A stretch of DNA of 64,000 nt from Thiogranum sp. (lineage in GTDB: Bacteria > Pseudomonadota > Gammaproteobacteria > DSM-19610): positions 184,371 to 248,370 of the forward strand of contig JASBSS010000018.1 of the NCBI GenBank assembly GCA_030148805.1. Direction: 5' to 3'. Position numbers and translations under genes: made by a program. The notes beneath the pieces are model-generated. The model saw nothing but the letters and a program-made list of their open reading frames with translations. It had not been told where the DNA came from and searched no databases. Positions within the stretch are counted from its first letter, which is position 1. Each line of letters starts with the position of its first letter. Positions 1 through 9,866 of this stretch are shown here, in pieces.

Positions 1-1171
1 GGGTTCCGGTTCCACTCATGGGAACCACCTGTCCGGAGACCGCGTCGGTCAGCGACCAGGCGCCGCCGGAGTAGGCCAACACATAATCCTTGGTGGTCAA
101 CTGATCGACATTGGCAGGATCCAGGCTCGCCGCGACCGACGCCGAACCGGAATTACGCGCGCTGGCGGAAACCTCGGGTTGCGCGAAGCTGAAAAAGTCG
201 CCGCCCATGCTGTTGTTCAGGTCCATACCGAGCCGGTGCTGGGCGTTGAAGGTCACCGCCAGGGTGGTCGCCACGCGTCCAAGGGCGTTCTGCGCCGGAT
301 TGAGCACCTGGTCGCGAACGTCGAGCACCGCGCCCAATCTGCCGCCGCTCAGGTTGCCGGTGATCACCGTATCGGCATTCGGGCCGGCGATGGCGACCTC
401 CACGCGCTGGGCGTCGAAATCATTGGTCACCGCCTTCAGCGGCGTGGCGAGAAAACGCGTGACCAGCGGCTGGCCGCTGCCGACGAACACGTTCACCGCG
501 CCGTCGTCCTGCTCTACCGTGCGCACCGAGACCAGGGCCGAGAGTTTGGTGATGAGAGTATCGCGCTTGTCCAGCAGGTCGTTGGGGATCTGCCCCGTCC
601 CCTGACCGGATGAATCGACAATGGCGCGGTTGGCCTCCGCGATGGCGCTGGTCAGCCCGTTGATATCCTTGGTGAGGTTGGCGATGCCGCCGTTGATTTC
701 CGCGCGCATCGCGTCGAGCTGGCCGTTGAGGTTGTGGAAGCGACTGGTCAGCGATTCGCCCTCCGAGAGCAGCAACTGGCGCGAGGGGATGGACGCGGGG
801 TCGTTGGAAACCTCGTGCACGGCCGCGAAAAAACTCTCCAGCCCGGCGTTGAGACCGGCCTTGGTGTCGCCGAGCAGATTGGAGATGCGGGCGGAGAACT
901 GCGCCAGACTGTCATATTGCGCGCTGGTGCTGGTGCTCGAGCGCAGCCGGTCGACGGCGAATTGGTCGAACATCCGGCTGATGCTCTCGATCTGCACCCC
1001 GTTGCCGATGTAACCCTGCCCGTTGAAACTCGGTTGCAGCGTGCCGAGTTCCACCCGCTGACGGGAAAAACCGTCGGTATTGGCGTTATTGATATTGTGT
1101 CCGGCCACCGAAATGGCGCGCTGGAACACCTGCAGCCCGGATGCGGCTGTGCCTAGCAACCCTACGGCCAT
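1..1171 (-). CDS. flgK: Flagellar hook-associated protein FlgK (HAP1), C-terminus cut by window edge
   Basis: FlgK forms the first hook-filament junction ring and is exported through the flagellar type III system. Only about 390 N-terminal codons are present; the gene runs off the left edge. The start at 1171 gives MAVGLLGTAASGLQ followed by the rod/hook N-terminal motif region with HNINNANTDGFSRQ, typical of axial proteins (the flg_bb_rod type heptad helix). A GGGGAGAT ribosome site lies just upstream. It is the last visible gene of the flgB-K operon, 55 bases after flgJ. No frameshift is seen. Identification is firm; total length is unknown. Confidence 0.93.
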   Translation of the reverse strand, partial: MAVGLLGTAASGLQVFQRAISVAGHNINNANTDGFSRQRVELGTLQPSFNGQGYIGNGVQIESISRMFDQFAVDRLRSSTSTSAQYDSLAQFSARISNLLGDTKAGLNAGLESFFAAVHEVSNDPASIPSRQLLLSEGESLTSRFHNLNGQLDAMRAEINGGIANLTKDINGLTSAIAEANRAIVDSSGQGTGQIPNDLLDKRDTLITKLSALVSVRTVEQDDGAVNVFVGSGQPLVTRFLATPLKAVTNDFDAQRVEVAIAGPNADTVITGNLSGGRLGAVLDVRDQVLNPAQNALGRVATTLAVTFNAQHRLGMDLNNSMGGDFFSFAQPEVSASARNSGSASVAASLDPANVDQLTTKDYVLAYSGGAWSLTDAVSGQVVPMSGTGT

Positions 1172-1226
1172 ATGCTCATCTCCCCGCGCTCGGCCTGACG
1201 AAACGACTCAATGATGGCGACATCCA

Positions 1227-2162
1227 TCAACCCCACGGCTCCTGCCCCGTGTCCACGGAGCCGCCGAGCGCATCGCGCAACCGGGCTCCGTTCATAATGG
1301 TCTGTATTTTCCGGTGGTACTCCGGGTCGGTGGCGTAACCGGCACGCGAAAGTTCGCGCGTGAACGCCGCCGGATCCGCCGCCTGGTCTAAGGCCTGGTG
1401 GTAACGCGGATTCGACTGGAGAAAATTCACATAATCCGAAAAACCCGCCGCCAGTGAGTCATAAGCACGAAACGGCGCGCGCTCCCTGCGCATCAAACCG
1501 TCCCGGAACTCGACGGTATCGGTCAAGGCCCGCTCACCCTGCCAGTCGCTGCCGGCTTTGATACCGAACAGATTGAAGCTGTTGCTCCCGTCGGGGTGAC
1601 GAATCATGCGCTGCCCCCAACCGGTCTCCAGCGCGGCCTGGGCGATCAGAACCTGTGGCGTCGTCCCCAGTTCAGCCGCCGCCTCGCTGGCGTGCGGCAG
1701 CAAATCGCGCACGAAGTCCTCCGGCGACTGCGGCTGCCAATCCTTGTCCACGCCGGCGCTCGCCAGCGGAAGCTGAGCGGCACTGGCGTCAAGACGTCGG
1801 TGTGGGGTTATTGCGCCGGCGCTCGCCGCGCCCCCGTGCGCGGTATTGGCGCCATCGGAGCCGGCGCGCGTCAACTGACGCACCATCATATCGGCAAGGC
1901 CCAGACTTCCGCTCTTGCTCAGATCCAGCGCGATCTGCTGGTCGTACATGGACTGATAGGTTTTTACGTGCTCGCTGTCCATGATGCCTTCGCCCAGGCT
2001 TGCCTCGCGCATGCTCTTGAGCATCATCTGGATGAACAAGGCCTCGAACTGGCCGGCGACCTTGCGCAAGCTCTGCTTGTCGTTGTTGGCCGCCTCGGCG
2101 CGTAACTGCGACAGACCTTGAAAGTCGGTATAGACGTCGGCGTATTGGGAAGCGATATCCAT
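1227..2162 (-). CDS. flgJ: FlgJ, rod-cap protein with peptidoglycan hydrolase domain
   Basis: 311 residues, the usual FlgJ length. Residues about 1-110 are the rod-binding/capping domain (FEALFIQMMLKSMR). The C-terminal half (about 155-305) is a glucosaminidase-type muramidase domain with the catalytic-type glutamate in AALETGWG and the NLFGIKA motif. FlgJ caps the growing rod in the periplasm and cuts the peptidoglycan so the rod can pass. Dual-domain FlgJ is normal in gammaproteobacteria. It follows flgI by 16 bases in the same operon. Confidence 0.96.
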   Translation of the reverse strand: MDIASQYADVYTDFQGLSQLRAEAANNDKQSLRKVAGQFEALFIQMMLKSMREASLGEGIMDSEHVKTYQSMYDQQIALDLSKSGSLGLADMMVRQLTRAGSDGANTAHGGAASAGAITPHRRLDASAAQLPLASAGVDKDWQPQSPEDFVRDLLPHASEAAAELGTTPQVLIAQAALETGWGQRMIRHPDGSNSFNLFGIKAGSDWQGERALTDTVEFRDGLMRRERAPFRAYDSLAAGFSDYVNFLQSNPRYHQALDQAADPAAFTRELSRAGYATDPEYHRKIQTIMNGARLRDALGGSVDTGQEPWG

Positions 2163-2178
2163 GGCGATGCGACCGGGC

Positions 2179-3279
2179 CTAGATCACCACCAACTCGGCG
2201 CGCAACGCACCGGCCTGTTTCAGCGCCTGCAAAATGGCCACGATGTCGGCCGGCGTGGCGCCAACCCGGTTCACGCCGTCGACGATGTCCTGCAAGGTCA
2301 CGATCGGCGGAATCATGAACGTATGGTTGCCCTTGAACTCGGCGCTGAGATCGCTTTGCTGGGTGACCACCGTCTGACCGCCGGTGGCGAAGGCGCCGGG
2401 CTGACTGGCCTGCTGATTCTCGGTGACCGTCACCACCAGGGTGCCGTGCGAAACCGCCGCCGGCATGATGCGCACGTTGGCGCCGATGACGACGGTGCCG
2501 GTACGCGAATTCACCACCACCCGCGCCGCCGCTTCGCCGGGGTTGACGACAATGTTTTCCACCAGCGAGGCGAAGGCCACCCGCTGCGTGGGCTCGGAGG
2601 GGGCGCTCACCCGGATCGAAACGGCGTCCACGGCGCTGGCGATCCCCGGTCCGACGGTCTCGTTGATCGCCTTCACCAACCGGTTGGCGGTGGTGAAATC
2701 CGAGCGGTTCAGATTGAGCGTGAACGAGTCGCCCTGCATGAAGGGATTGGGCACCACCCGCTCGACGGTGGCGCCATTGGGGATGGTGCCGACGCTGGGC
2801 ACGTTGACGGTGATGTTGGAACCGTCCGAACCCGAGGCGTTCAGACCGCTGACCAGCAGATCACCCTGGGCCACGGCGTACACGCGACCGTCGGCGCCCT
2901 TGAGGGGCGACATCAACAACGAGCCGCCGCGCAGGCTCTTGGCGTTGCCGATGGAGGAAACGGTGACATCGATCGTCTGACCAACCTTGGCAAAAGCCGG
3001 GAGATTGGCGTGAATCGCCACGGCCGCGATATTTTTCAGCCGCGGATTGGAACCCGGAGGCAGGACGATGCCGAACTGCTTCAACATGTTCTGCAGCGAC
3101 TGCACCGTGAACGGCGTCTGGCTGGTCTGGTCTCCACTGCCGTCCAGGCCGACCACCAGGCCATATCCGACCAGCTGGTTGTCGCGCACACCGGCGACGT
3201 GCGCCAGGTCCTTGATACGTTCGGCGTTGGCCAGGCCGGAGAGCAGCAGCAGGCCCACGAAGATCCATAAATTACGCAT
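2179..3279 (-). CDS. flgI: FlgI, flagellar P-ring protein
   Basis: Periplasmic P-ring subunit that, with FlgH, forms the bushing around the distal rod. The start at 3279 gives [15 protein letters not shown], a clear Sec signal peptide ending near LANA, then [13 protein letters not shown] and the invariant [15 protein letters not shown] start further upstream is possible but would add residues before the signal peptide; a GGAGCG site fits 3279. About 366 residues, as expected. C-terminus ends in the P-ring domain ([19 protein letters not shown]). Confidence 0.96.
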   Translation of the reverse strand: MRNLWIFVGLLLLSGLANAERIKDLAHVAGVRDNQLVGYGLVVGLDGSGDQTSQTPFTVQSLQNMLKQFGIVLPPGSNPRLKNIAAVAIHANLPAFAKVGQTIDVTVSSIGNAKSLRGGSLLMSPLKGADGRVYAVAQGDLLVSGLNASGSDGSNITVNVPSVGTIPNGATVERVVPNPFMQGDSFTLNLNRSDFTTANRLVKAINETVGPGIASAVDAVSIRVSAPSEPTQRVAFASLVENIVVNPGEAAARVVVNSRTGTVVIGANVRIMPAAVSHGTLVVTVTENQQASQPGAFATGGQTVVTQQSDLSAEFKGNHTFMIPPIVTLQDIVDGVNRVGATPADIVAILQALKQAGALRAELVVI

Positions 3280-3302
3280 GTAAACGCTCCGCTCCCTTCG
3301 CA

Positions 3303-4019
3303 TCAGAATGGCCAGATGGGGCTGTTGAAAAAGCGCGCCAGCCAACCCATGCTGTTGCTGTCGTGCATGAAGCCCTTGCCGCTGTAGGCAATGCGCGCAT
3401 CACCTATCTGGGTAGACAGAATCGTGTTGTTGGGGTTGATATCCTGCGGACGGACAATACCCGAGATGCGGATATATTCCTCACCCTGGTTGAGGGTCAG
3501 CCATTTTTCGCCCCGCACCACCAGATTGCCGTTTGGCAGGACGTCGGCGATGGTAACGGTGATGGCGCCGCTCAGACTGTTGCTCTGGCTGGAATCGGCC
3601 TCGCCGTCGAAGGCGCGCGACGCCGACAAGCCGGACTCCAGCGTATTGTTCCTGTTGCTGCTCAGCGGCAGCGCGCCGGGCAGATTGAACGTCGGCGTGG
3701 CACCGAAAATCGTCGGCGCGGCCACCGTGGTGTCCTGGTTCTTGTCGGCGGTGGTCTTGGCGGACTTGGATGCCGAGGTGCTTTCGCTGAGTATCACCGT
3801 GATCACGTCGCCGACGTGGCGTGCCTTGACGTCCTCGAACAGCCGAATATCCCGGGCAGCGTGGTAGATCGAACCGTTCTCCTGTCTCTCGCTCTGGTAC
3901 GCCTGGGGCAGGGTGGCACGGTAGTCGCCACTGGGCGGTGGCGTGGTGGCGCAACCGGCCAGGAACAGCGCCGAGAACACGGCGCCGGCGAGCTTTTGTG
4001 GTAGTGAAAATACTTGCAT
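3303..4019 (-). CDS. flgH: FlgH, flagellar L-ring lipoprotein
   Basis: Outer-membrane L-ring protein. 238 residues with a signal peptide and lipobox LAGC (Cys23), and the family segment [17 protein letters not shown] (here [13 protein letters not shown]) followed by the conserved [19 protein letters not shown] and [15 protein letters not shown] stretches. Ends in FFNSPIWPF, close to the family C-terminus. It sits between flgG and flgI in the standard order. Confidence 0.96.
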   Translation of the reverse strand: MQVFSLPQKLAGAVFSALFLAGCATTPPPSGDYRATLPQAYQSERQENGSIYHAARDIRLFEDVKARHVGDVITVILSESTSASKSAKTTADKNQDTTVAAPTIFGATPTFNLPGALPLSSNRNNTLESGLSASRAFDGEADSSQSNSLSGAITVTIADVLPNGNLVVRGEKWLTLNQGEEYIRISGIVRPQDINPNNTILSTQIGDARIAYSGKGFMHDSNSMGWLARFFNSPIWPF

Positions 4020-4045
4020 GGCGGTTTCCTGTCAGCTTCTCTCTG

Positions 4046-4831
4046 TTACAGGTTGGTAGTCACATACTGCAACATGCGATCGGTTGTCTGTATGGCCTTG
4101 GAATTCATTTCATAGGCCCGTTGGGTTTCGATCATGCCCACCAGCTCCTCGACCACGTTGACATTCGAGGTCTCCAGCGAACCTTGCGCGACGGTTCCCA
4201 GGCCGTTCAGTCCGGGCGTACCGGTCGAAGGCGAACCGCTGGAGGCGGTTTCCTGATAGAGGTTCTGACCGATCGCCTGCAAACCTGCGGGATTGACAAA
4301 GTCGGCGAGCTGGATGTTGCCCACCTGGGTCGGTGACGGACTGCCCGGCACCGTCGCCGACACCACGCCGTCGGAACCGATGGTGATACCCGTGGCATTG
4401 TTGGGAATGGTGATGGCCGGCTGGATGACATAGCCGCTGGCGGTCACCAATTGTCCGGTCTGATCCATATGAAAGGAACCATCGCGGCTATAACCCAGGT
4501 TGCCGTCAGGCATCAGAACCTGGATGAACCCGCGCCCCTGAATGGCCACATCGAGGCTGTTGTTGGTCTGCACGATGTTACCCAGGGTGTGGATCTTTTC
4601 GGTCGCCACGGTACGCACACCGGTACCCAGCTGGAGCCCCGAGGGCAGCCGTGTGACCTGCGAGGACTGCGCGCCGACCTGGCGGACATTCTGATAGAGC
4701 AGATCCTCGAACACCGCGCGGTCACGCTTGAAACCCGTGGTATTGACGTTGGCAAGGTTGTTGGAAATCACGCTCATGCGCGTCTGCTGCGCTTCCAAGC
4801 CGGTTTTCGCCACCCATAATGCCTTGTTCAT
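4046..4831 (-). CDS. flgG: FlgG, distal rod protein
   Basis: 261 residues, almost exactly the family length. N-terminal [16 protein letters not shown] and [12 protein letters not shown] are the FlgG hallmarks; the C-terminus [20 protein letters not shown] forms the paired helix of rod proteins. It builds the distal rod in the periplasm after export by the flagellar type III apparatus. Separated from flgF by 24 bases. Confidence 0.97.
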   Translation of the reverse strand: MNKALWVAKTGLEAQQTRMSVISNNLANVNTTGFKRDRAVFEDLLYQNVRQVGAQSSQVTRLPSGLQLGTGVRTVATEKIHTLGNIVQTNNSLDVAIQGRGFIQVLMPDGNLGYSRDGSFHMDQTGQLVTASGYVIQPAITIPNNATGITIGSDGVVSATVPGSPSPTQVGNIQLADFVNPAGLQAIGQNLYQETASSGSPSTGTPGLNGLGTVAQGSLETSNVNVVEELVGMIETQRAYEMNSKAIQTTDRMLQYVTTNL

Positions 4832-4855
4832 TGCCTTACCTCGTATTGAATTGCG

Positions 4856-5596
4856 TTAACCCAGTTCCATGATCCGGGTGCCGCTCGCATCGTTGTCTTC
4901 GGCGGTCTTCATGATCTTGATCTGCATCTCGAAGCGGCGCGCGAGATCGATCATATTGACCATGGCTTCGATACTGTTGACGTTGCTCGACTCCAGCGCG
5001 CCACTGACCAGTTTGGCATTGGTGGCCGGTGGCGCCGGCGCGTTGTCGCGCATGCGCAGCAGACCATCGCCGCCCTTGACCATCTGCTCGTGGGGCGGCG
5101 ACACCAACTTGATGCGTCCGACCTCGGACAGGGTGTTGGGCTGCTGACCCACCGGACGCACGCTGATGGTGCCGTCGGCGCCGATCTCCAGTTTCTCGAA
5201 ATCCGGAATCACTATCGGGCCGGCGTCACCCAGCACCGGGTGATCGGCCCCGGTCATCAACTGACCGTTGACATTGACGTGCAGGTTGCCGGCGCGCGTA
5301 TACGCTTCGCTGCCGTCGGCCGACTGCACCGCGATCCAGCCGTCGCCATTGACCGCCACGTCCAGCGAACGGCCCGTGGTCTGGATCGTGCCTTTGTCGA
5401 AGGTGACGCCGATGTCCTCGGCGGTGGCGAAAGCCCGGGTCTCCAGACCGGGGCCGGCGATCATCTGGGTGCGGAAGTTGGCCAGATCCTGCTGAAAACC
5501 CACCGTATTGGCATTGGCCAGGTTGTGGGTGTTCAGCGCCTGGGCGTGCATCAGCTGCTTGCCGCCGTTGGCCACCACATACAGGACTCGATCCAT
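4856..5596 (-). CDS. flgF: FlgF, proximal rod protein
   Basis: 246 residues. MDRVLYVVANGGKQLMHAQA and HNLANANTVGFQQDL at the N-terminus, and VNMIDLARRFEMQIKIMKTAEDND at the C-terminus are typical of FlgF. A middle DUF3383-like/hook-basal beta domain (NGDGWIAVQ) matches FlgE/F/G. Part of the flgB-K operon; short gap of 19 bases to flgE. Confidence 0.96.
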   Translation of the reverse strand: MDRVLYVVANGGKQLMHAQALNTHNLANANTVGFQQDLANFRTQMIAGPGLETRAFATAEDIGVTFDKGTIQTTGRSLDVAVNGDGWIAVQSADGSEAYTRAGNLHVNVNGQLMTGADHPVLGDAGPIVIPDFEKLEIGADGTISVRPVGQQPNTLSEVGRIKLVSPPHEQMVKGGDGLLRMRDNAPAPPATNAKLVSGALESSNVNSIEAMVNMIDLARRFEMQIKIMKTAEDNDASGTRIMELG

Positions 5597-5615
5597 GCTT
5601 CAGCTCCCGTTCAGT

Positions 5616-7208
5616 TTACCGGATGTTGATGATGGTCTGGGTGATGGTGTCCGCCGTGGAGATCACCTGGGCGTTGGCCTGGAAGTTGCGCTGCGCGGTG
5701 ATCATGCCGACGAGTTCTTCAGTCAGATCCACATTGGAGCCTTCCAGCGCGCCGGACTGAATCAGACCGAGCGAGCCCGAACCCGGTTCGCCAATCAGCG
5801 GTGCCCCCGAGTCGAACGTCTCCGCCCAACTGGTATCGCCCAACTGCCGCAATCCCTGGCTGTTGTTGAAGTTGGCGATTGCCAGCTGTCCCAGCGTGCG
5901 CGACTGGCCGTTGGTGAAACGTGAGGTGATCACGCCGTTGTCGCTGATATCGATGCCGCTCAGCCGGCCGGTGGCGAAGCCGTCCTGATTCAGCGCGTTG
6001 ACGCTGAAGGGGCTGCCGTACTGGCTGGTGTTGTTGAAATCGATGTCGAAGGTCATGTTCTCCGAACCACCGCCGGGATCGAACGCCGGCACCACAATCG
6101 AGCTTGGGAAGGTCGTGTCCTGGATGGCACCGGTGCTGGAGAACTCCAGGGTGTTGGGCCCGGCGCGCTGGGTACCGTCGACGTAGACATGGGTCTCCCA
6201 TTGATTGGGAATACCCGTCTTGCGGAAATACAGCGTGGTCAGGTGCGCCGCGCCGAGTGAATCGTACACCGTCAGCGAAGTGGAGTTGTTGTAGGTGCTG
6301 GCGTCGGTCGGATCGAACGGGCTTTGCGTGGAACCGTCGGCGCTCGCCACCACCGAAGAGGCGCTTGCCGCCACGGTTTGCGAAGTCAGGCCGTTGGTAT
6401 CCACCCTCAGCGGCAACGCCGCCTGCGGACCACCGCCATCGGGGTCCCAGTTCATCGTCATGACGTCGGTGCCGATGTCGACGTTGTTGACGGTGGTCGG
6501 AGGCGTGGTGGAGGCCCCGCCGACCAGCAACTCGGCGTTCCACAGACTGCCGGTACCGGTGTAGGTGAATTGCAACGCACCGTTGTTCACCGTATTGCCG
6601 TAGCGGTCAACCAGATTGAACGTTCCGGTCGTGTAAGGGCTGTCGTTGGTATCCAGGATACCGCCGGTGGTCAAGGCGATGTTGGCCGTCGGCGAGAGAC
6701 CGCCGGGGACCGTGGCGGCGGCATTAAGATTGGCGTTGATGTCCACGGAAGACGTCGCCTGCGGCGCGATATCGGAGCGATCCAACTGCAGCGGCCCCAG
6801 GGCCCCGGTGATGTTCCCGGACTGGTCGGCGCCATAGACCGTCAGCTGCTGTTGCTGGCTGTTGACCACGAAGCCGTCGCGATCCACGCCAAATGCCCCG
6901 GCGCGACTATAGGCGTTCACACCATTGTCATTGAGAATGAAAAAACCCTGCCCGCTGATCGCCAGGTCGAGGTTGTTGTTGGTGAAGCCGACGTTACCCT
7001 GGGTGAACTGCTGGGCGACCGACGCCAGACGGACACCGGTACCGATGGCGTTGGCGGTGACCCCGAGGTTCGATGTGGCGAAGATATCGGCGAATTCGGC
7101 GCGCGATTGTTTGAAGCCGGTGGTACTGGCGTTGGCGACGTTGTTACCGATGATCCGCAGTTCCGCGGAAGAGGCGTTCAACCCACTTAGTGCTGTGCGA
7201 AATGGCAT
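5616..7208 (-). CDS. flgE: FlgE, flagellar hook protein
   Basis: 530 residues, longer than the enteric hook protein (about 400) because the surface-exposed middle domain (about residues 140-420) is expanded. N-terminal MPFRTALSGLNASSAELR and GNNVANASTTGFKQSRAEF and C-terminal ELVGMITAQRNFQANAQVI are the conserved helices that polymerise. Enlarged hook middle domains are common in non-enteric gammaproteobacteria. Follows flgD with a 25-base gap. Confidence 0.96.
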   Translation of the reverse strand: MPFRTALSGLNASSAELRIIGNNVANASTTGFKQSRAEFADIFATSNLGVTANAIGTGVRLASVAQQFTQGNVGFTNNNLDLAISGQGFFILNDNGVNAYSRAGAFGVDRDGFVVNSQQQQLTVYGADQSGNITGALGPLQLDRSDIAPQATSSVDINANLNAAATVPGGLSPTANIALTTGGILDTNDSPYTTGTFNLVDRYGNTVNNGALQFTYTGTGSLWNAELLVGGASTTPPTTVNNVDIGTDVMTMNWDPDGGGPQAALPLRVDTNGLTSQTVAASASSVVASADGSTQSPFDPTDASTYNNSTSLTVYDSLGAAHLTTLYFRKTGIPNQWETHVYVDGTQRAGPNTLEFSSTGAIQDTTFPSSIVVPAFDPGGGSENMTFDIDFNNTSQYGSPFSVNALNQDGFATGRLSGIDISDNGVITSRFTNGQSRTLGQLAIANFNNSQGLRQLGDTSWAETFDSGAPLIGEPGSGSLGLIQSGALEGSNVDLTEELVGMITAQRNFQANAQVISTADTITQTIINIR

Positions 7209-7233
7209 GTTGTTTCTCCTTCAGCCTGACCGC

Positions 7234-7911
7234 TTACAGGATCTGCCGGACTTCGCTGAAGTCCAGTGATCCGATACCGTCCAGATCGAGCAACAGCCCG
7301 CCGCTGTTGCTCAATGTGACACTACGAACGTCCGAAACCAGCAGGGTGTCGACACTCTGGTACTGACCGTCGACACTGGATTCGGCACTGAGAAAATAAT
7401 TGCCCGGCGAGGCGTACTGGCCGTCATCGCGCAGCCCGTCCCACTGGAAACTGGTGCTTCCGGCGGCCTGGGCTCCCAGATCCAGTCGCCGTACCACCTG
7501 ACCGGACTGATCGCGCACCGTCACCACCACGTCGCCGCTGGCGGCGGGCAGTTCGACGCTACCGCGGATGCCGCTGCCGGACTTCAGCGCCGCCACGCCC
7601 GTGGGCGCCAGCACCTGTCGGCCGACCAGGTTGGTCGCCTGCAGCGCCTGGTTGGAGACCAGCGATGCGCTCAGGCTGGAGAAATTCTTGTTCAGATCGC
7701 CGATGCCCTCTACGGTGGAGAACTGCGCGATCTGCGCCAGGAAGTCGCCGTTCTCCATCGGCTTCATCGGATCCTGGTTCTGCAACTGGGTGGTCATCAG
7801 CTTGAGGAAATCCTCCTGGCCGAGGCTTTTCTCCTTGCTGGCCTGCTTGGCCGTGAGGTCCTGCAAACTGCGAAACTCGGCCCCGCCGGCGGTATTCTGT
7901 GTATCGATCAT
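7234..7911 (-). CDS. flgD: FlgD, hook-cap/scaffold protein
   Basis: 225 residues. The N-terminal signature LGQEDFLKLMTTQLQNQDPMKPMENGDFLAQIAQFS (about residues 30-65) defines the family; the C-terminal part has FlgD Ig-like and tudor-like beta domains (VRDQSGQVVRRLDLG). It caps the growing hook and is needed for FlgE polymerisation. Between flgC and flgE as usual. Confidence 0.96.
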   Translation of the reverse strand: MIDTQNTAGGAEFRSLQDLTAKQASKEKSLGQEDFLKLMTTQLQNQDPMKPMENGDFLAQIAQFSTVEGIGDLNKNFSSLSASLVSNQALQATNLVGRQVLAPTGVAALKSGSGIRGSVELPAASGDVVVTVRDQSGQVVRRLDLGAQAAGSTSFQWDGLRDDGQYASPGNYFLSAESSVDGQYQSVDTLLVSDVRSVTLSNSGGLLLDLDGIGSLDFSEVRQIL

Positions 7912-7929
7912 GGTCTCATCCTCCAGGGA

Positions 7930-8349
7930 TTATTGCCCCAGTCGGAGCGTGGCAAGCATCAATTGCTTGGAGGTATTAAGAACTTCGACGTTGCTTTGAT
8001 AAGAGCGCGAAGCGGAAATCATGTTGGACATCTCGTCGATCATGTTGACGTTGGGCACAAACACATATCCCGCTTCGTTGGCCAGCGGATGTTGCGGCTC
8101 GTAGCGTTTCTCGATCGGCGCCCGGCTCTCGACGATTCCGTCGACCTTGACGCCGGCACCGACGTTGTTCTGGGCACCGTTCAACGATTGCATCACGGCG
8201 GAAAACACCGGCTGCCGGGCGTGATACGTACTGGCCTCGTCTGAACCCACGCTCTGCGCATTGGCGAGGTTGCTCGCGGTGACGTTCAAGCGTACCGACT
8301 GGGAACTCATCGCCGATCCGGCGATATCGAAGACATCAAATAGCGACAT
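7930..8349 (-). CDS. flgC: FlgC, proximal rod protein
   Basis: 139 residues, the standard length. MSLFDVFDIAGSAMSSQSVRLNVTASNLANAQ at the start (in two parts) and MIDEMSNMISASRSYQSNVEVLNTSKQ at the end are typical. Its start codon overlaps the flgB stop by one base, which points to translational coupling. Confidence 0.96.
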   Translation of the reverse strand: MSLFDVFDIAGSAMSSQSVRLNVTASNLANAQSVGSDEASTYHARQPVFSAVMQSLNGAQNNVGAGVKVDGIVESRAPIEKRYEPQHPLANEAGYVFVPNVNMIDEMSNMISASRSYQSNVEVLNTSKQLMLATLRLGQ

Positions 8350-8747
8350 TAGCCACCTCCGGTGATGGCCAGTTTGAGGCCCTTGAATTTACCGGTCAGG
8401 AAGGTCAGCGTGGACTGGTAGCGCACGGCATTCTCGGCGAATTCGGCCTGTTCCACCTGGCTGTTCACCGTATTGCCGTCCAACGAGGGCTGTACCGGCA
8501 CCCGATACATCAGCTGCGCGTCAGCCGATAGACCACCGCCGGCGCCGATATGCGCGGGGTTGGTGGTCCTCAGATGGACCTGCCCCGCGTCCGCGGCGGC
8601 GAGCACGCTGCGAAAATCGATATCCCGCGCCTTGAAACCGGGGGTGTCCGCATTGGCAAGGTTGGACGCGAGCACGCTGGAACGCTTGCCATACAGCATG
8701 AGCTGCGCCGGCATGTCCCCCAGGGCCTTGTCAAAACTGATTGCCAT
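8349..8747 (-). CDS. flgB: FlgB, proximal rod protein
   Basis: 132 residues starting at MAISFDKALGDMPAQ; the ATG at 8747 is preceded by an AGGAGG ribosome site 5 bases away, so a longer reading up to 8804 is rejected. NLANADTPGFKARDIDF is the family motif and the C-terminal helix has VRYQSTLTFL. First gene of the flgB-K operon; a sigma-54 type promoter lies 35-50 bases upstream. Confidence 0.96.
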   Translation of the reverse strand: MAISFDKALGDMPAQLMLYGKRSSVLASNLANADTPGFKARDIDFRSVLAAADAGQVHLRTTNPAHIGAGGGLSADAQLMYRVPVQPSLDGNTVNSQVEQAEFAENAVRYQSTLTFLTGKFKGLKLAITGGG

Positions 8748-8781
8748 CTTGCCTCCTGTGCGATCTTTCTGCACAGACATG

Positions 8782-8797
8782 AGCAACCACCGTGCCA
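8782..8797 (-). promoter_or_regulatory. Sigma-54 (RpoN) promoter of the flgB operon
   Basis: Reading the minus strand gives TGGCACggtggTTGCT, a full match to the -24/-12 consensus with GG-N10-GC spacing. The expected start of transcription is near 8771, about 24 bases before the flgB ATG. RpoN control by a FleQ/FleR type activator is the rule for class II/III rod and hook genes in polar flagellates. Confidence 0.88.
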
Positions 8798-8912
8798 ATG
8801 TCACGCGACCAAGTTAAATCAATGCGTTAACGGGGTTGCAGGTGACCGCCCAGGGGCTCTGGCGGCAACGGCTGACCGGCGAGCGGCAACGGGCGGCAAG
8901 GCCCGTGTCCGC

Positions 8913-9824
8913 CTATTTCTTCTGGTAGACCACGCCCGGCTTGCAGCGCAGCATGTGGAAGTCGTCCGAGTACTGGGAAATCGCCTCGGAAGCGCCAAGA
9001 AAGAGATAGCCACCGGGATTGAGGCAGGCGGCCATGCGTTTGAGAATGTCCACCTTCGATTCGGTGGAGAAATAGATCAGGACGTTGCGGCAGAAAATGA
9101 CGTCGAAACGCCCCAGAACGGCGTAGCTGGCGAGCAGATTGTTCTGCAGGAAACGCACCCGGTTGCGGACGTCCTCGCGCACCTGCCAACGCTCCTCCCA
9201 ATGCCCGGTGTCGCGCTTGAAATAACGTTGCTTGATGTCGGCGGGAAGCCCGCGTGCCAGGGCCATGGCATCGTAGTAACCCTGCTTGGCCTCGGCCAGC
9301 ACCGACGGCGAGATATCGGTGGCGGTAATGCGCATGTCACTGAAGGCCCCGGGGGCACGCGAGAGAAACTCCTGCAGCGTGATGCTGATGGAATAAGGCT
9401 CCTGACCGGTGGAACAGGCGGCCGACCAGATCGCGACGTTGCGCTGTTTGCGCTGCTGCAACTCGGGCAGCACCTGCTGGGTCAGCACGCTGAAGGGATA
9501 GTTGTCGCGAAACCAGAAGGTCTCGTTGGTGGTCATCGCCTCGATGACTTGTTCGCGCAATGCGCTGCCGGCGGCTTCGCGACGCAATCGGGTCACCAGA
9601 TCGCCCAGCGAGGCCATTCCGCTCGCGCTTACCAGGCGGCTGAGGCGGCTCTGGACCAGATAGTGCTTGTTTTCACCCAGCAGGATCCCGCAGACCTCTT
9701 CAAGGTAACGGCGAAAGTCCTCATATTCGTCGTGCTTGATACGTGCAAGTGACAACCGGTCAATTCCTTTTTCTCTTGCGGGCGGCACAGCTTGGGGCCG
9801 GACGGAACCGTCGCGCATACCCAC
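8913..9824 (-). CDS. cheR: CheR, chemotaxis protein methyltransferase
   Basis: 303 residues. Methylates glutamates on chemoreceptors using S-adenosylmethionine. The N-terminal helical domain (about 25-100) is followed by the SAM-binding core with AACSTGQEPYSI, TDISPSVLAEAK and DVIFCRNVLIYF. GTG at 9824 is used here; an in-frame ATG lies two codons on, and the conserved part begins about residue 28, so the exact start is open. It follows cheV by 42 bases and precedes flgB, a common order in Pseudomonas-like genomes. Confidence 0.93.
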   Translation of the reverse strand: MGMRDGSVRPQAVPPAREKGIDRLSLARIKHDEYEDFRRYLEEVCGILLGENKHYLVQSRLSRLVSASGMASLGDLVTRLRREAAGSALREQVIEAMTTNETFWFRDNYPFSVLTQQVLPELQQRKQRNVAIWSAACSTGQEPYSISITLQEFLSRAPGAFSDMRITATDISPSVLAEAKQGYYDAMALARGLPADIKQRYFKRDTGHWEERWQVREDVRNRVRFLQNNLLASYAVLGRFDVIFCRNVLIYFSTESKVDILKRMAACLNPGGYLFLGASEAISQYSDDFHMLRCKPGVVYQKK

Positions 9825-9866
9825 GCCGGCACCGCTTATGCCCGCTGTTTTCGCTGGGAAGGGTGT

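Noticed and set aside
2161..3270. Plus-strand reading frame opposite flgI
   Set aside because: His/Gly/Arg-rich shadow of a recognised gene; no domain pattern.
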